A DNA stretch of 64,000 nt, from contig NZ_CP082928.1 in assembly GCF_023517795.1 (NCBI RefSeq), positions 806,001 to 870,000 on the forward strand. Direction: 5' to 3'. Shown in pieces: positions 33,080 to 44,717 of the stretch. The position numbers and the translations under genes are program-made. Within the stretch, counting starts at the first letter, position 1; every line of letters begins with the position of its first letter. The notes beneath the pieces are model-generated. The model made no database searches and had not been told where the DNA came from. It saw only the letters and a list, made by a program, of their open reading frames with translations. Origin of the DNA: Pseudomonas fulva (GTDB taxonomy: Bacteria; Pseudomonadota; Gammaproteobacteria; Pseudomonadales; Pseudomonadaceae).

Positions 33080-34369
33080 TCAAGCCTGCTGGGTGCAGGA
33101 TGCCAGATGGTCGGCAAGATCCGACCAGGCAATGCTTTGTTGTTCGCTGTCGTCGCGCAAAGGTTTGCAACCTACCACGCGCTTGGCCAGTTCGTCCTCA
33201 CCGAGAATCAGAGCATACAGGGCTCCGCTCTTGTCGGCCTTCTTGAACTGGCTCTTGAAGCTGCCACCGCCGGCATTGACCAGCAGGCGCAGCCCCGGAA
33301 CCTGGCTACGTACGTCTTCAGCCAAGGCCAGTGCAGCCAACTCAGCCGCTTCGCCGAAGGCGCAGATGAAGGCGTCGGCCGGGCGGTTCAATTCAGCGGG
33401 TACGCACTGCAGGGTTTCGAGCAGCAGCACCAGGCGCTCGACGCCCATGGCAAAACCCACGCCTGGAGTCGGCTTGCCGCCGAACTGGGTGATCAGCCCG
33501 TCGTAACGACCGCCGGCGCATACGGTGCCTTGAGATCCGAGTTTGTCGGTCACCCACTCGAATACGGTGCGGCCGTAGTAATCCAGGCCGCGCACCAGCT
33601 TCGGGTTGATCTCGTACTTGATGCCGACGGCATCCAGACGCGCCTTGAGGCCGTCGAAGTGCACGCGGGACTCGTCATCCAGATAGTCGTGCAGCGTCGG
33701 GGCATCGGCGAGCAGCGCCTGGGTCTGGGCGTTCTTGCTGTCGAGGATGCGCAGCGGGTTGGTGGTCAGGCGACGCTGGCTGTCTTCGTCGAGCTGATCG
33801 AAGCGCTCGCGCAGGTAGGCCACCAGGGCGTCACGGTACACGCCGCGGGCTTCGCTGGACCCCAGGCTGTTGAGTTGCAGGGTCACCGCGTCGGCCAGGC
33901 CGAGCTGCTTCCACAGGCGCCAGGTCAGGGTGATCAGCTCGGCGTCGATGTCCGGCCCTGGCAGGTTGAACACTTCCACACCGATCTGGTGGAACTGGCG
34001 ATAACGGCCCTTCTGCGGCTTCTCGTAGCGGAACATCGGGCCCGCGTACCACAGCTTCTGCACCTGACCGCCACCGGTCAGGCCATGCTCGAGCACGGCG
34101 CGCACGCAGCCGGCGGTGCCTTCGGGGCGCAGGGTCAGGGATTCGTTGTTGCGGTCGAGAAAGGTATACATCTCCTTGTCGACCACGTCCGTGCCCTCAC
34201 CGATGCCCCGGGCGAACAGGTCGGTGAACTCGAGGATCGGCAGGCGGATTTCCTGATAGCCGTAGCTGTCCAGCAAGGTCGCCAGGGTGGTTTCCAGGTA
34301 ACGCCAGGCCGGGGTCTGCTGCGGCAGGATATCGTTCATGCCACGAATGGCTTGCAGGGACTTGCTCAC
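33080..34369 (-). CDS. hisS: Histidyl-tRNA synthetase
   Basis: A 429-residue class II aminoacyl-tRNA synthetase, normal length. It starts [15 protein letters not shown], with motif 2 around [21 protein letters not shown], the histidine-specific block [15 protein letters not shown], and GGRYDGL near [11 protein letters not shown] (motif 3). It charges tRNA-His. 20 bp separate it from ispG in the same transcript direction. Confidence 0.98.
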   Translation of the reverse strand: MSKSLQAIRGMNDILPQQTPAWRYLETTLATLLDSYGYQEIRLPILEFTDLFARGIGEGTDVVDKEMYTFLDRNNESLTLRPEGTAGCVRAVLEHGLTGGGQVQKLWYAGPMFRYEKPQKGRYRQFHQIGVEVFNLPGPDIDAELITLTWRLWKQLGLADAVTLQLNSLGSSEARGVYRDALVAYLRERFDQLDEDSQRRLTTNPLRILDSKNAQTQALLADAPTLHDYLDDESRVHFDGLKARLDAVGIKYEINPKLVRGLDYYGRTVFEWVTDKLGSQGTVCAGGRYDGLITQFGGKPTPGVGFAMGVERLVLLLETLQCVPAELNRPADAFICAFGEAAELAALALAEDVRSQVPGLRLLVNAGGGSFKSQFKKADKSGALYALILGEDELAKRVVGCKPLRDDSEQQSIAWSDLADHLASCTQQA

Positions 34370-34389
34370 TTGTTTTCCTTAAGCACGGG

Positions 34390-35502
34390 TCAGCCGCGCA
34401 CGATCACGGCCGCATCGGCTGCGGCCTTTTCGGCCGCCTTTTCGCGAATCAGCTTTTCCAGCTCATCCACCAGGTTGGTATTGGTCAGTTTGGAGGCCGG
34501 CTTGCCGTCGATGTACACTAGGTTGTTCGGCGTGCCACCGGTCAGGCCGATATGCGCTTCCTTGGCTTCGCCAGGGCCGTTGACCACGCAGCCGATCACC
34601 GCCACGTCCAGCGGCACCAGCAGGTCCTCGACGCGGGTTTCCAACTCGTTCATGGTCTTGACCACGTCGAAGTTCTGGCGCGAGCAGCTCGGGCAGGCGA
34701 TGAAATTGATGCCCCGCGAACGCAGGCGCAGCGACTTGAGGATATCGAAACCAACCTTGATCTCCTCCACCGGATCGGCAGCCAAGGAAATGCGGATGGT
34801 GTCGCCGATACCTTCTGCCAGCAGCATGCCCAGGCCCACCGAGGACTTCACGGTACCGGAGCGCAGGCCGCCGGCTTCGGTGATGCCCAGGTGCAGGGGC
34901 TGTTCGATCTGCTTGGCCAGCAGGCGATAGGCTTCGACGGCCATGAACACGTCGGAGGCCTTCACGCTGACCTTGAAGTCGGGGAAATTCAGATGGTCGA
35001 GATGCTCGACATGGCGCAACGCGGACTCGACCAGCGCCTCGGGCGTCGGCTCGCCATATTTCTTCTGCAGGTCCTTTTCCAGGGAGCCGGCGTTGACGCC
35101 GATGCGGATCGGGATGCCCTTGTCGCGCGCCGCCTCGACCACCGCCTTGACGCGGTCCTCGCGGCCGATGTTGCCCGGGTTGATGCGCAGGCAATCGACG
35201 CCCAGCTCGGCCACCCGCAGGGCGATCTGATAGTCGAAATGGATGTCGGCCACCAGCGGCAGGTTGACCTGCTGCTTGATGCGTCCGAAGGCCTCGGCGG
35301 CGTCCATGTCCGGCACCGAGACGCGCACGATGTCGGCACCGGCCGCTTCGAGGCGACGGATCTGCTCGACGGTGGCAGCGACATCGTTGGTGTCGGTGTT
35401 GGTCATGCTCTGTACGGCAATCGGGGCATCGCCGCCGACCGCTACCGAGCCGACCCAGATCTTGCGAGAGAGACGACGTTTGATCGGTGATTCACCGTGC
35501 AT
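34390..35502 (-). CDS. ispG: 4-hydroxy-3-methylbut-2-enyl diphosphate synthase IspG (GcpE)
   Basis: A 370-residue enzyme of the MEP isoprenoid pathway, converting MEcPP to HMBPP with a [4Fe-4S] cluster. The N-terminal TIM barrel has VQSMTNTDT and [10 protein letters not shown]; the C-terminal cluster domain has ACPSCSRQ and [11 protein letters not shown] 35502 starts 1 bp after the rodZ stop; an in-frame ATG four codons upstream is less likely. Confidence 0.97.
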   Translation of the reverse strand: MHGESPIKRRLSRKIWVGSVAVGGDAPIAVQSMTNTDTNDVAATVEQIRRLEAAGADIVRVSVPDMDAAEAFGRIKQQVNLPLVADIHFDYQIALRVAELGVDCLRINPGNIGREDRVKAVVEAARDKGIPIRIGVNAGSLEKDLQKKYGEPTPEALVESALRHVEHLDHLNFPDFKVSVKASDVFMAVEAYRLLAKQIEQPLHLGITEAGGLRSGTVKSSVGLGMLLAEGIGDTIRISLAADPVEEIKVGFDILKSLRLRSRGINFIACPSCSRQNFDVVKTMNELETRVEDLLVPLDVAVIGCVVNGPGEAKEAHIGLTGGTPNNLVYIDGKPASKLTNTNLVDELEKLIREKAAEKAAADAAVIVRG

Positions 35503-35503
35503 A

Positions 35504-36523
35504 TTACTGCCCACCCAACTTCAAGCGTGCGGTTTCACCGGAGATATGCGGCGTCACATCGACAGCAGCACCGTTGTAGGTCACCTGGGCGCCGCGGGCA
35601 AAGCCCAGGCGCAGTTCCATGGGCGCCTGGCCACGTACATCCAGGCTGTCACCGCCGCGTTTCAGGCCGCTGGCGACGACCTTGCCATTGGCATCGGTCA
35701 CCTGGATCCAGCAATCGGCGGTGAATTTCATGCTGACCAAGCCTTCGCCGGCCGCGACCGGGGCCTGGGGCTGAGCGGCTGCGGCGGCAGGCGCCTGGGC
35801 AGCCGGTGCGGCTGGCGCCACAGGGGCAGTCGATTCACCAGGCGCAGCAGGAGCCTGCTCGGCGGGCGCGGCCTGGCCAGCTGGCGGGTTCTGCTCCAGC
35901 AGCTCGGTGGCGGTAGCCGGCGGCGTTTCGCTCGGGGCTTCCTCCGCCTGCTCGGCCGGCACGCCTGGCAACGGCAGGTCGGTGCCCTGGCTCTGCGCTT
36001 CGGCAACGGCCTGGTCTTCCGGCTCGTCGAGCGGATGAATCTGGGTGCTGCCATCGGCACCGTCGACTTCGACATGGCCCAGGCCGACGTTCTTCAGGTC
36101 GTCGAGCTGCCAGCCCTGGTCCTGCCACCAGTAGAAACAGGCGCCACCGACGCCGAGCAGCAGCAAAAAGCTGACCAGGCGCAGAATGCTCTGCGAGTAG
36201 CGTGTCGGCTCCTCGATCCGGCCCAGCGCGTGCACGCTGCTGCCGGTGGCGTTGCTGCCGGTGAACTGATCGAAGTCAGCCACCAGGGGCGCCTGCTCCA
36301 AGCCGAGCAATTTCGCATAGGCGCGGATGTATCCACGGGAGAAGGTGTTGCCCGGCAGTTTCTCGAACTCGCCAGCCTCCAGCTGGCTCAGGCGCATCGG
36401 CGTGAGGTTGAGCTGGGTGGCGACTTCGGCCACCGACCAGCCTCGGCTCTCGCGCGCTGCACGCAGGGCTTCTCCAGGATTGACGCGATGAGCTGCTGCA
36501 ACTTCGGGTTGGGCCGCTTTCAT
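35504..36523 (-). CDS. rodZ: RodZ, cell-shape protein
   Basis: A 339-residue bitopic protein. The cytoplasmic helix-turn-helix domain (about 15-85, [19 protein letters not shown]) contacts MreB, one membrane segment lies about 111-131, then an Ala/Pro/Gln-rich periplasmic linker (about 175-250) and a beta-rich DUF4115 domain (about 255-339). The ATG overlaps the pilF stop by 4 bp, so translation is coupled. Confidence 0.95.
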   Translation of the reverse strand: MKAAQPEVAAAHRVNPGEALRAARESRGWSVAEVATQLNLTPMRLSQLEAGEFEKLPGNTFSRGYIRAYAKLLGLEQAPLVADFDQFTGSNATGSSVHALGRIEEPTRYSQSILRLVSFLLLLGVGGACFYWWQDQGWQLDDLKNVGLGHVEVDGADGSTQIHPLDEPEDQAVAEAQSQGTDLPLPGVPAEQAEEAPSETPPATATELLEQNPPAGQAAPAEQAPAAPGESTAPVAPAAPAAQAPAAAAAQPQAPVAAGEGLVSMKFTADCWIQVTDANGKVVASGLKRGGDSLDVRGQAPMELRLGFARGAQVTYNGAAVDVTPHISGETARLKLGGQ

Positions 36524-37284
36524 CTTTGCTCCGACAGATATTGCTGATATTCCGGCGTACCGGGATAAAGACGTTTCAACTGCAGGCCGAGGCTGGCAGC
36601 ACGGTCACGATCCTCGAAGATCGTGGCCAGGCGTGCGCCCAGCAACAAGCTGCGGGCATTCTGCTCGGAAATGGCGCTGAAGCTCTCGTAATAGCTGCGC
36701 GCCGGCACGTACTCGCGATCTTCGAAGGAGAGATTGGCCATCTCCAGCAAGGCCCGTGGCTGGCGGCTGTTGAGGCGCAACGAACGCTCGAAATAAGTTT
36801 TGGCCTCCTGACGCTGGTTGAGCATCATGGCGGTCATGCCCATGTTCTCGAACACCCTGGCGCGCTCGGGATAGAGGCTGTCTTCGGCAGCCAGCCGATA
36901 GCGCTCCATGGCTTCCCCGTAGCGTTTCTGCTCGAACAGGAAACCGCCGTAGTTGTTCAGCAGGCGGGCATCCCTGGGGTTCTTGGACAGCGACTTGCGG
37001 AAATGTTCATCGGCCAGCTTGGGCTCCATCTCGCGCTGGAACACCAGGGCGAGCACGGCGTGGGCATCGGCACCCGAAGGGTCGATGTCCAGCGCGTTCT
37101 TCAGCGGCACCTTGGCCGGCCCGGTCTCGCCCTGCTGCAGATAACCGATGCCCAGCTGCACGAAAGAATCGTAGGCCTTCTTGCGCCCTTCAGGCGTTTT
37201 CATCGGGTCGACGTCACCGGTGGATACGCACGCGGTGAGCAGACCGGCACCGAACAAGAACAGCAGGGAACGCAGCACGGTCAT
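36520..37284 (-). CDS. pilF: PilF/PilW, type IV pilus biogenesis lipoprotein
   Basis: A 254-residue TPR lipoprotein with signal MTVLRSLLFLFGAGLLTAC (lipobox LTAC). TPR repeats run through about 40-235 (for example ALDIDPSGADAHAVLALVFQ). In Pseudomonas it places and assembles the secretin PilQ. ATG 37284 with AGAGG upstream; upstream in-frame codons lack a signal peptide. Placed between rlmN and rodZ as usual. Confidence 0.95.
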   Translation of the reverse strand: MTVLRSLLFLFGAGLLTACVSTGDVDPMKTPEGRKKAYDSFVQLGIGYLQQGETGPAKVPLKNALDIDPSGADAHAVLALVFQREMEPKLADEHFRKSLSKNPRDARLLNNYGGFLFEQKRYGEAMERYRLAAEDSLYPERARVFENMGMTAMMLNQRQEAKTYFERSLRLNSRQPRALLEMANLSFEDREYVPARSYYESFSAISEQNARSLLLGARLATIFEDRDRAASLGLQLKRLYPGTPEYQQYLSEQR

Positions 37285-37294
37285 GGAGATCCTC

Positions 37295-38443
37295 TCAGTT
37301 ACGGCTGGCGGTGGGACGCGCCACCTCGGCATCGGCGTTCAGCTGGCGCACGGCGATATAGCGCTCGCTGCGCCGGGTGCGGTCCATGACCTGGCCGACC
37401 AATTGCCCGCAGGCGGCATCGATGTCCTCGCCACGGGTGGTACGCACCGTGACGTTGTGTCCGGCCTTCTGCAGAAGCTCCTGGAAACGGCGAATCGCAT
37501 TGTTGCTCGGACGCTCGTAACCCGAATGGGGGAACGGGTTGAAGGGAATCAGGTTGATCTTGCAGGGCACGTCGGCCAGCAGCGCGACCATCTGCTCGGC
37601 GTGCTCGAGTTTATCGTTCACGTCCTTGAGCAGGGTGTACTCGACTGTTAGCACACGTTTCTCGCCAAGGCGGGAAACGTAGCGCTTGCAGGCGGCCAGC
37701 AGCATGTCCAGCGGGTACTTCTTGTTGATCGGTACCAGCTGGCTGCGCAGCTCGTCATTGGGCGCGTGCAGCGACAAGGCCAGGGACACGTCGATGACCT
37801 CGGCGAGCTTGTCGATCATCGGCACCACGCCGGAGGTCGACAAGGTGACCTTGCGCTTGGAAATGCCGTAGCCCAGGTCGTCCATCATGATCTTCATGGC
37901 GGAAACGACATTGTCGAAGTTCAGCAGCGGCTCGCCCATGCCCATCATCACCACGTTGGTGATGGCACGGTCGATCTTCGCCGGCACGCTGCCGAACGAC
38001 TTGTTGGCGATCCATACCTGGCCGATGATCTCGGCGCTGGTCAGGTCGCTGTTGAAACCTTGCTTGCCCGTGGAGCAGAAGCTGCAATCCAGGGCACAGC
38101 CCGCTTGCGAGGAAACGCACAGTGTGCCACGCCCGCCCTGGGGAATGTACACGGTCTCCACGCAGCTGCCCGACGCCACCCGCACTACCCACTTGCGCGT
38201 GCCATCGGAGGAAATGTCTTCGCTGACCACTTCGGGCCCGCGAATGTAGGCAGCGGCCTCGAGCTTCTCGCGCAAGGCCTTGCCGACGTTGGTCATGGCG
38301 GCGAAATCATCGACGCCGAAGTGGTGAATCCACTTCATGACCTGACCGGCACGAAAGCGCTTCTCTCCGAGGCTGTCGAAGAACTGCTCCATTTCCGGCT
38401 GGGTCAGGCCCAGCAGGTTGATTTTGCCATTCGTGTCGGTCAT
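37295..38443 (-). CDS. rlmN: RlmN, dual 23S rRNA A2503 / tRNA A37 C2-methyltransferase
   Basis: A 382-residue radical-SAM enzyme. The CxxxCxxC cluster motif reads [18 protein letters not shown] follows, and a C-terminal catalytic Cys sits in DAACGQL (the mono-thiol cysteine). It methylates C2 of adenosine in 23S rRNA and several tRNAs. The final ~20 residues are a variable tail. Followed by pilF 10 bp downstream. Confidence 0.97.
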   Translation of the reverse strand: MTDTNGKINLLGLTQPEMEQFFDSLGEKRFRAGQVMKWIHHFGVDDFAAMTNVGKALREKLEAAAYIRGPEVVSEDISSDGTRKWVVRVASGSCVETVYIPQGGRGTLCVSSQAGCALDCSFCSTGKQGFNSDLTSAEIIGQVWIANKSFGSVPAKIDRAITNVVMMGMGEPLLNFDNVVSAMKIMMDDLGYGISKRKVTLSTSGVVPMIDKLAEVIDVSLALSLHAPNDELRSQLVPINKKYPLDMLLAACKRYVSRLGEKRVLTVEYTLLKDVNDKLEHAEQMVALLADVPCKINLIPFNPFPHSGYERPSNNAIRRFQELLQKAGHNVTVRTTRGEDIDAACGQLVGQVMDRTRRSERYIAVRQLNADAEVARPTASRN

Positions 38444-38467
38444 GACGTCACCTTCGCACGCTTCGCC

Positions 38468-38899
38468 TTAGCGAATGCGGGCGTTGATCTCGGTAGCGGA
38501 GAAGAAGTAAGCGATTTCGCGAGCAGCGGAAGCTTCCGAGTCGGAACCGTGAACGGCGTTCTCGTCGATGGAAACGGCGAAGTCGGCACGGATGGTGCCG
38601 GCAGCAGCTTCCTTCGGGTTGGTAGCGCCCATCAGTTCACGGTTCTTGGCAATGGCGTTCTCGCCTTCCAGGACCTGAACGATGACCGGACCGGAGGTCA
38701 TGAAAGCGACCAGATCCTTGAAGAAACCACGCTCGCTGTGCTCGGCGTAGAAGCCGGCCGCTTCGCGCTCGGACAGTTGCAGCTGCTTGGAAGCAACGAT
38801 GCGCAGACCGGCTTCTTCGAAGCGGGTGGTGATCTTGCCGATCACGTTCTTAGCAACGGCGTCCGGCTTGATGATGGAGAAGGTACGTTGAACAGCCAT
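38468..38899 (-). CDS. ndk: Nucleoside diphosphate kinase
   Basis: A 143-residue enzyme of standard length. It begins [20 protein letters not shown]; the active-site His lies in NAVHGSDS. It exchanges gamma phosphates among nucleoside triphosphates. A GGAG ribosome binding site lies 9 bp upstream. It lies 24 bp before rlmN, likely co-transcribed. Confidence 0.98.
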   Translation of the reverse strand: MAVQRTFSIIKPDAVAKNVIGKITTRFEEAGLRIVASKQLQLSEREAAGFYAEHSERGFFKDLVAFMTSGPVIVQVLEGENAIAKNRELMGATNPKEAAAGTIRADFAVSIDENAVHGSDSEASAAREIAYFFSATEINARIR

Positions 38900-38937
38900 G
38901 TGAAACTCCAGAAACGGTGGATTAAAGCCAAAAATTA

Positions 38938-38960
38938 AACCCGCGAATTATACGCGGGTT
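38938..38960 (-). terminator. Terminator of the isc operon overlapping the ndk promoter
   Basis: On the minus strand AACCCGCG and CGCGGGTT form a stem with a 7-nt loop, followed by TAATTTTTGG. The loop contains TATAAT, which could be the ndk -10 box about 45 bp before its start codon. Confidence 0.65.
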
Positions 38961-39037
38961 CCAGTCAAAAGCATAAGAGCGATGCCCCAAGGTGGCACCT
39001 GCTCGGCATAAAAGGCCGGCTATCGTCCGGCCCACGC

Positions 39038-39238
39038 TTACTGCGCTTCTTCGATCCAGGCTGCCTGAATGGCTTCGAGGACCTTCTCGCCGCCGCGCTG
39101 CGGGTCGTCGGAAAACTCCGGCAGCTCGACCACCCAGCGGTGCAACTGGACGAAATTGACATAACGGGGATCGACGTCCGGCTTGCTGTCGGCGAGCTGG
39201 ATGGCGATTTCGAGCACATCAACCCATTTCAGGCTCAT
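39038..39238 (-). CDS. iscX: IscX (YfhJ), iron-sulfur assembly regulator
   Basis: A 66-residue acidic protein of standard IscX length: MSLKWVDVLEIAIQLADSKP with DVDPRYVNFVQLH. It binds IscS and iron and tunes cluster assembly. Last gene of the isc operon, 15 bp after fdx. Confidence 0.95.
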   Translation of the reverse strand: MSLKWVDVLEIAIQLADSKPDVDPRYVNFVQLHRWVVELPEFSDDPQRGGEKVLEAIQAAWIEEAQ

Positions 39239-39253
39239 GGCGTGGCTTCCTGA

Positions 39254-39595
39254 TCAGTGCGGCGCTTCGGCGGCGTGGTTGAGCGAGTACTTGGGAATCT
39301 CGACGGTGATGTCCTGCTCTCCGACGATCGCCTGGCAGGCCAGGCGCGACTGGGCTTCCAGCCCCCAGGCCTTGTCCAGATAATCCTCTTCGAGTTCGTC
39401 GGCTTCGTTCAGCGAGTCGAACCCCTTGCGCACGATGCAGTGGCAGGTGGTGCAGGCACACACACCGCCACAGGCGCTTTCCATCTCGATATGGTGCTCG
39501 TGGGCCAGCTCCAGAATCGACGTACCGGACGGCGCCTCGACCACCAGCCCTTCAGGGCAGAATTTCTCGTGGGGCAGAAAAGTTACCACGGGCAT
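39254..39595 (-). CDS. fdx: [2Fe-2S] ferredoxin of the ISC system
   Basis: A 113-residue ferredoxin. Cluster ligands are Cys42, Cys48, Cys51 (ACGGVCACTTC) and Cys87 (LACQ). It supplies electrons for cluster assembly on IscU. It begins 3 bp after the hscA stop. Confidence 0.97.
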   Translation of the reverse strand: MPVVTFLPHEKFCPEGLVVEAPSGTSILELAHEHHIEMESACGGVCACTTCHCIVRKGFDSLNEADELEEDYLDKAWGLEAQSRLACQAIVGEQDITVEIPKYSLNHAAEAPH

Positions 39596-39598
39596 CGC

Positions 39599-41464
39599 TT
39601 ATTCCTCGATCTCATTCAGGCTGCGCCCGGCCAGCGCGGCTTTAACCGTCGAATCCATGCGCCGGGCGGCAAAGGCATCGGTCACCTGCGACAGACGCTT
39701 GGTCTGCTGCTCGATGGCCAGGCCATCGGTGCCCGTCAACAAATCACGTAATTCCTGCATCTGCAGTTCGATCACCATTCGCTCTTCGGCATCCAGCAAA
39801 CGCTCGCCATCGGCCTGCAGCGCACCCTCGACCGCTTCGAGCAGACGCTGGGCGTCGACCTGCTGCTCACGCAGCACGCGCGCCGCCTTGTCACCGCCGG
39901 CGTGCTGGAAGGAGTCCTGCAGCATGCGCGCGACTTCACCGTCGGTGAGGCCGTAGGACGGCTTGACCTGAATGCTGGCTTCGACGCCCGAGGCGAGTTC
40001 ACGGGCGCTGACGCTGAGCAGGCCGTCGGCATCGACCTGGAAGGTCACCCGGATCTTCGCCGCCCCCGCCACCATCGGCGGAATGCCGCGCAATTCGAAA
40101 CGTGCCAGGGAGCGGCAGTCGCTGATCAGCTCGCGCTCGCCCTGCAGCACGTGGATCATCATGGCGCTCTGGCCATCTTTGTAGGTGGTGAACTCCTGGG
40201 CACGGGCGACCGGAATGGTGGTGTTGCGCGGAATCACCTTTTCCATCAGCCCGCCCATGGTCTCCAGCCCCAGGGACAACGGAATGACATCGAGCAACAG
40301 CAACTCTTCGCCGTCGGCCCGGCGGTTGCCGGCCAGGGCATCGGCCTGGATCGCCGCACCGATGGCGACCACCTGATCCGGGTCGATATCGGTCAGCGGC
40401 TGACGACCGAACAGCTCGCCGACCGCCTCGCGCACCCGCGGCACCCGGGTCGAGCCGCCGACCATGACCACCGCACCGACGTCCTCGACCTCGATACCGG
40501 CATCACGCACCGCACGGCGACAGGCCTTCAGGCTGCGCGCCACCATCGGCTCGATCAGCGCCTGGAAATGAGTGCGGAACAACACAGCGCGCCATTGGCC
40601 GTAACTTACCTCGACGCTGTCGGCACTGGTCAGCGCTTCCTTGGCGGCGCAGGCCGCCTGCAACAGGCTGCGCTGGGCGCCAGGCTCGATATCGGCCGAC
40701 AGACCGGCCTGCTCGACGATCCAGCCGGCGATGGCATGATCGAAGTCATCGCCCCCCAGGGCGCTGTCGCCCCCGGTGGCCAGCACTTCGAACACGCCGC
40801 CGGTCAGGCGCAGGATGGAAATATCGAAGGTGCCGCCGCCCAGGTCGTAGATCGCCACCACGCCTTCGGCCTTCTGGTCGAGACCGTAGGCCACCGCAGC
40901 GGCAGTCGGCTCGTTGAGCAGGCGCAGCACGTTCAGGCCGGCAAGCCGCGCGGCGTCCTTGGTGGCCTGGCGCTGGGAGTCGTCGAAATAGGCCGGCACG
41001 GTAATGACCGCGCCAACCAGCTCGCCACCCAGGGTCGCCTCGGCACGTTGACGCAGCACCCTGAGAATATCGGCGGACACTTCGACAGGGCTTTTCAGGC
41101 CTTGCACGGTGTCGATGAACGGCATGTGCGACTCGCCCGCCACGAAGCGGTAAGGCAACTGCTCACCCAATTGCTTCACGTCGGCCAGGCCGCGCCCCAT
41201 CAGGCGCTTGACCGACAGGATGCTGTTGAACGGGTCGCTGGACGCCTGGGCGCGGGCGGCCTCGCCGACTTCGACGTGATCGGCATGGTAACGCACGGCC
41301 GAAGGCAGGATCAGGCGCCCCTCGGCATCCGGCAGCGGCTCGCTGACGCCGCTACGCACGGCCGCGACGAGGGAATTGGTGGTGCCCAGATCGATCCCTA
41401 CCGCCAGGCGACGCTGGTGGGGTTGTGGGCTCTGTCCGGGCTCAGCAATCTGCAATAAAGCCAT
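39599..41464 (-). CDS. hscA: HscA, Hsp70-type chaperone for iron-sulfur cluster transfer
   Basis: A 621-residue Hsp70: nucleotide-binding domain ([48 protein letters not shown]) and substrate-binding domain (about 390-510) with a C-terminal helical lid. With HscB it releases clusters from IscU. Standard position between hscB and fdx. Confidence 0.97.
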   Translation of the reverse strand: MALLQIAEPGQSPQPHQRRLAVGIDLGTTNSLVAAVRSGVSEPLPDAEGRLILPSAVRYHADHVEVGEAARAQASSDPFNSILSVKRLMGRGLADVKQLGEQLPYRFVAGESHMPFIDTVQGLKSPVEVSADILRVLRQRAEATLGGELVGAVITVPAYFDDSQRQATKDAARLAGLNVLRLLNEPTAAAVAYGLDQKAEGVVAIYDLGGGTFDISILRLTGGVFEVLATGGDSALGGDDFDHAIAGWIVEQAGLSADIEPGAQRSLLQAACAAKEALTSADSVEVSYGQWRAVLFRTHFQALIEPMVARSLKACRRAVRDAGIEVEDVGAVVMVGGSTRVPRVREAVGELFGRQPLTDIDPDQVVAIGAAIQADALAGNRRADGEELLLLDVIPLSLGLETMGGLMEKVIPRNTTIPVARAQEFTTYKDGQSAMMIHVLQGERELISDCRSLARFELRGIPPMVAGAAKIRVTFQVDADGLLSVSARELASGVEASIQVKPSYGLTDGEVARMLQDSFQHAGGDKAARVLREQQVDAQRLLEAVEGALQADGERLLDAEERMVIELQMQELRDLLTGTDGLAIEQQTKRLSQVTDAFAARRMDSTVKAALAGRSLNEIEE

Positions 41465-41518
41465 AGGTAGTCGGTGCTTATCTGGGTATCAGGCACGGCC
41501 ACGGCAGCCGCGCGAGCA

Positions 41519-42046
41519 TTAATCGTCGAGGCGCTCTTCGAGATGGCGCACCTCGTGGGAAAGCTTGTCGAGGAACTGCATGCGGCGCATCAGGCGTTCA
41601 GCCTCTTCTCGGCGCGCATCGTCTTCCCAAGCCTCGGCGAAGCGTTCGTTCAACGCCTGCTGAGCCACCTTCAGTCGCCCCTTGAAGGCGGCTACGCCAG
41701 CCAGGTCGGCTTCGTCCTGCAGGTCTTCGAGCTCTTCACGCCACTGCATCTGCTGCATGAGGAAGTCGGGATCCTGCACGGTGACTTCCAGCGGCAACTC
41801 GGGCCCGCGCATCGCCAGCAGGTAACGCGCCCGCTGCGAATCGCTCTTCAGCGTGCGATAGGCCTCGTTGAGGCTCGCCGAACGCTCCAGCGCCACGCGT
41901 TGCTCGCGCTCGGAGGCATCGGCGAAACGATCGGGATGCACGCTGCGAGCCAGCTCGCGATAACGGATGGCCAACTGGTCGAGATCCAGACGAAAGCTCG
42001 GCTGCAGCTCGAACAGGGCGAAATGACAAGGACCGGAACTGTTCAT
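41519..42046 (-). CDS. hscB: HscB, J-domain co-chaperone
   Basis: A 175-residue J protein with HPD in SVHPDRFAD and a C-terminal helical IscU-binding domain. It delivers IscU to HscA. The ATG at 42046 shares one base with the iscA stop (TGATG); the frame extends upstream into iscA without support. Confidence 0.96.
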   Translation of the reverse strand: MNSSGPCHFALFELQPSFRLDLDQLAIRYRELARSVHPDRFADASEREQRVALERSASLNEAYRTLKSDSQRARYLLAMRGPELPLEVTVQDPDFLMQQMQWREELEDLQDEADLAGVAAFKGRLKVAQQALNERFAEAWEDDARREEAERLMRRMQFLDKLSHEVRHLEERLDD

Positions 42047-42369
42047 CAGATGTTGAAGCTTTCGCCACAGCCGCATTCGCCACGGACGTTCGGGTTGTTG
42101 AACTTGAAGCCTTCGTTCAACCCTTCCTTGACGAAATCCAGCTCGGTGCCGTCGAGGTAGACCAGGCTCTTGGGATCGATGATCACCTTGACGCCATGGC
42201 TCTCGAACACCTGGTCTTCGCTTGCGGTTTCGTCGACGAACTCCAACACGTAAGCCAGACCGGAGCAGCCGGTAGTGCGGACGCCCAGGCGGATACCCTC
42301 ACCTTTTCCACGCCCATCGAGGGAACGCTGGATGTGCTGGGCGGCAGCCTGAGTCATGCTGATAGCCAT
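42046..42369 (-). CDS. iscA: IscA, A-type iron-sulfur carrier
   Basis: A 107-residue A-type carrier with the three conserved cysteines: one in TTGCSGLAY and two in [16 protein letters not shown] precedes ATG 42369, so I start there rather than two codons upstream. Confidence 0.97.
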   Translation of the reverse strand: MAISMTQAAAQHIQRSLDGRGKGEGIRLGVRTTGCSGLAYVLEFVDETASEDQVFESHGVKVIIDPKSLVYLDGTELDFVKEGLNEGFKFNNPNVRGECGCGESFNI

Positions 42370-42381
42370 CGACAAACCTCC

Positions 42382-42768
42382 TTAGAGCAAACCTTTCTTC
42401 TGTTTGTAATCGCGTACGGCCGCCTTGATGGCGTCCTCGGCAAGAACGGAACAGTGGATTTTCACGGGCGGCAACGCCAGTTCTTCGGCGAGCTGGGTGT
42501 TGCTGATGGTGACAGCCTCGTCCAGGGTCTTGCCTTTCATCCACTCGGTCGCCAGGGAGCTGGAGGCGATGGCGGAACCGCAACCGTAGGTCTTGAACTT
42601 GGCGTCTTCGATAACGCCCGCGTCACTGACCTTGATCTGCAGGCGCATCACGTCGCCGCAAGCCGGCGCGCCGACCATGCCGGTGCCGACGTCTGGGTCT
42701 TCCGCGTTCATCTTGCCGACGTTACGCGGGTTCTCGTAGTGGTCGATGACCTTTTCGCTGTAAGCCAT
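42382..42768 (-). CDS. iscU: IscU, iron-sulfur cluster scaffold
   Basis: A 128-residue scaffold with cluster ligands Cys37 (GAPACGD, with Asp39), Cys63 (YGCGSA) and Cys106 (KIHCSVL). It receives sulfur from IscS and builds [2Fe-2S] clusters. Sits between iscS and iscA. Confidence 0.98.
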   Translation of the reverse strand: MAYSEKVIDHYENPRNVGKMNAEDPDVGTGMVGAPACGDVMRLQIKVSDAGVIEDAKFKTYGCGSAIASSSLATEWMKGKTLDEAVTISNTQLAEELALPPVKIHCSVLAEDAIKAAVRDYKQKKGLL

Positions 42769-42809
42769 TTTTCAATCCTCTCTCATCAGGCGCCGCTCAC
42801 CGGCAGCTT

Positions 42810-44024
42810 TTAGTGTGCTGCCCATTCCACCTTGGAAATGTCGACACCTTCTTTGAACATATCCCAGAGCGGCGACAAGTCGCGCAGCTTGGTAACGGCC
42901 TCGCAGACCTTCTCTGCGGCGTAATCGACTTCTTCTTCGGTGGTGAAGCGGCCGAAGGTGAAGCGAATCGAGCTGTGCGCCAGTTCGTCGTTGCGACCCA
43001 GGGCACGCAGCACGTAGGAAGGCTCCAGGGACGCCGAGGTACAGGCCGAACCGGACGAAACCGCCAGGTCCTTGAGAGCCATGATCAGCGACTCGCCTTC
43101 GACGTAGTTGAAGCTCAGGTTCAGGTTGTGCGGCACGCGGGCAGTCATGCTGCCGTTGATGTACAGCTCTTCCAGGCCTTCGACCTGCTTGAAGAAGCGG
43201 TCGCGCAGGGCCAGCACCTTGGCGCTCTCGGCGGCCATCTCTTCTTTGGCGATACGAAAGGCTTCACCCATGCCGACGCACTGATGGGTCGCCAGGGTGC
43301 CGGAGCGCATGCCACGCTCGTGGCCGCCACCGTGGGTCTGGGCTTCCAGACGAATACGCGGCTTGCGGCGTACGTACAGCGCGCCGACGCCTTTCGGGCC
43401 GTAGGTCTTGTGCGCCGAGAAGGACATCAGGTCGACCTTCAGCGCTTGCAGATCGATGTCGACCTTGCCGGTCGACTGCGCGGCATCGACATGGAAGAAC
43501 ACGCCACGAGCACGCAGCAGTTCGCCGATCGCGGCGATGTCGTTGACGGTACCGATCTCGTTGTTGACGTGCATGATCGACACCAGCGTGGTGTCCTCGC
43601 GCAGCGCCGCCTCGACCATGGCCGGGGTGATCAGGCCATCTTCGCCGGGCTCGATGTAGGTGACCTCGAAACCTTCACGCTCGAGCTGACGCATGGTGTC
43701 GAGCACCGCTTTGTGCTCGATCTTCGAGGTGATCAGGTGCTTGCCCTTGCTGGCGTAGAAAGTAGCGACGCCCTTGATGGCAAGGTTGTCGGACTCGGTG
43801 GCACCGGAGGTCCAGACGATTTCGCGCGGGTCGGCGTTGACCAGCTCGGCCACCTGGCGACGGGCGTTCTCGACCGCTTCCTCGGCTTTCCAGCCGAACA
43901 CGTGGGAACGCGAAGCCGGGTTGCCGAAGTTGCCTTCGTTGGTCAGGCATTCGATCATTTTCTGCGCAACGCGCGGGTCGACCGGCGTTGTCGCGGAGTA
44001 ATCCAGGTAGATTGGCAATTTCAT
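42810..44024 (-). CDS. iscS: IscS, cysteine desulfurase
   Basis: A 404-residue PLP enzyme. The Schiff-base lysine lies in [12 protein letters not shown] and the mobile catalytic Cys in [13 protein letters not shown]. It takes sulfur from cysteine for iron-sulfur clusters and tRNA thiolation. 45 bp from iscR. Confidence 0.98.
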   Translation of the reverse strand: MKLPIYLDYSATTPVDPRVAQKMIECLTNEGNFGNPASRSHVFGWKAEEAVENARRQVAELVNADPREIVWTSGATESDNLAIKGVATFYASKGKHLITSKIEHKAVLDTMRQLEREGFEVTYIEPGEDGLITPAMVEAALREDTTLVSIMHVNNEIGTVNDIAAIGELLRARGVFFHVDAAQSTGKVDIDLQALKVDLMSFSAHKTYGPKGVGALYVRRKPRIRLEAQTHGGGHERGMRSGTLATHQCVGMGEAFRIAKEEMAAESAKVLALRDRFFKQVEGLEELYINGSMTARVPHNLNLSFNYVEGESLIMALKDLAVSSGSACTSASLEPSYVLRALGRNDELAHSSIRFTFGRFTTEEEVDYAAEKVCEAVTKLRDLSPLWDMFKEGVDISKVEWAAH

Positions 44025-44069
44025 TTTTCGGTATCTCCTAATCAGGTCTCAGGCCGGCGCCTTGCGTGC

Positions 44070-44567
44070 TCAATCGACGGTGGACGCTTCAATCTTATCC
44101 AGATGGTGCGCCCTGCCGTTGTTGGCGCAGCGACGTTGGTCCTGACGCTGGGCGACTTCCTGCACTTCGCGGCGCGTGACCAGATCGGCCAGGCTGATGC
44201 CGCTGAGAAACTCGTGAATCTGCTGGCTCAGGTCGCACCACAGGTGATGGGTCAGGCAGATGTCGCCGGAGTGGCAACCACCCTGCCCCTGACACCGCGT
44301 GGCATCGACGGATTCGTTAACCGCGTCGATCACCTCAGCAACCTGGATGCCCTGCATGTTGCGCGACAGCTGATAGCCACCACCCGGCCCGCGTACGCTG
44401 GAAACCAGGCTTCCACGACGCAGCTTGGCGAACAGCTGCTCGAGATAGGAAAGGGAAATGCCCTGACGCTCGGAGATATCGGCGAGGGATACCGGCCCGT
44501 TCTGGGCATGCAGCGCCAGGTCGAGCATGGCAGTCACGGCGTAGCGGCCTTTGGTAGTCAGTCGCAT
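44070..44567 (-). CDS. iscR: IscR, Rrf2-family iron-sulfur regulator
   Basis: A 165-residue winged-helix regulator ([20 protein letters not shown]). Cluster ligands Cys92, Cys98, Cys104 and His107 are present. In its [2Fe-2S] form it represses the isc operon; an IscR type 1-like site lies just upstream at 44611-44633. Confidence 0.97.
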   Translation of the reverse strand: MRLTTKGRYAVTAMLDLALHAQNGPVSLADISERQGISLSYLEQLFAKLRRGSLVSSVRGPGGGYQLSRNMQGIQVAEVIDAVNESVDATRCQGQGGCHSGDICLTHHLWCDLSQQIHEFLSGISLADLVTRREVQEVAQRQDQRRCANNGRAHHLDKIEASTVD

Positions 44568-44610
44568 GAAGGGTTACCAAGGATTCACAATGTGAAGCGA
44601 TTATCTCCTT

Positions 44611-44633
44611 TTCCGAGTATTTGAGTCAACTAT
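44611..44633 (-). promoter_or_regulatory. IscR type 1 binding site at the isc promoter
   Basis: On the minus strand ATAGTTGACTCAAATACTCG, followed by GAA, matches the pseudomonad type 1 IscR site (ATAnTTGACTAAnTTACTCGG). It is about 45 bp before the iscR start and overlaps a TTGACT -35-like hexamer. Confidence 0.75.
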
Positions 44634-44717
44634 AAGACCAACCAAAACACTCGGGTTTAGGAACCCCTTGCCACGCAAAGTGGCGGCGGATCATAGCAAA
44701 GCCAGACCCGCCCCGCA

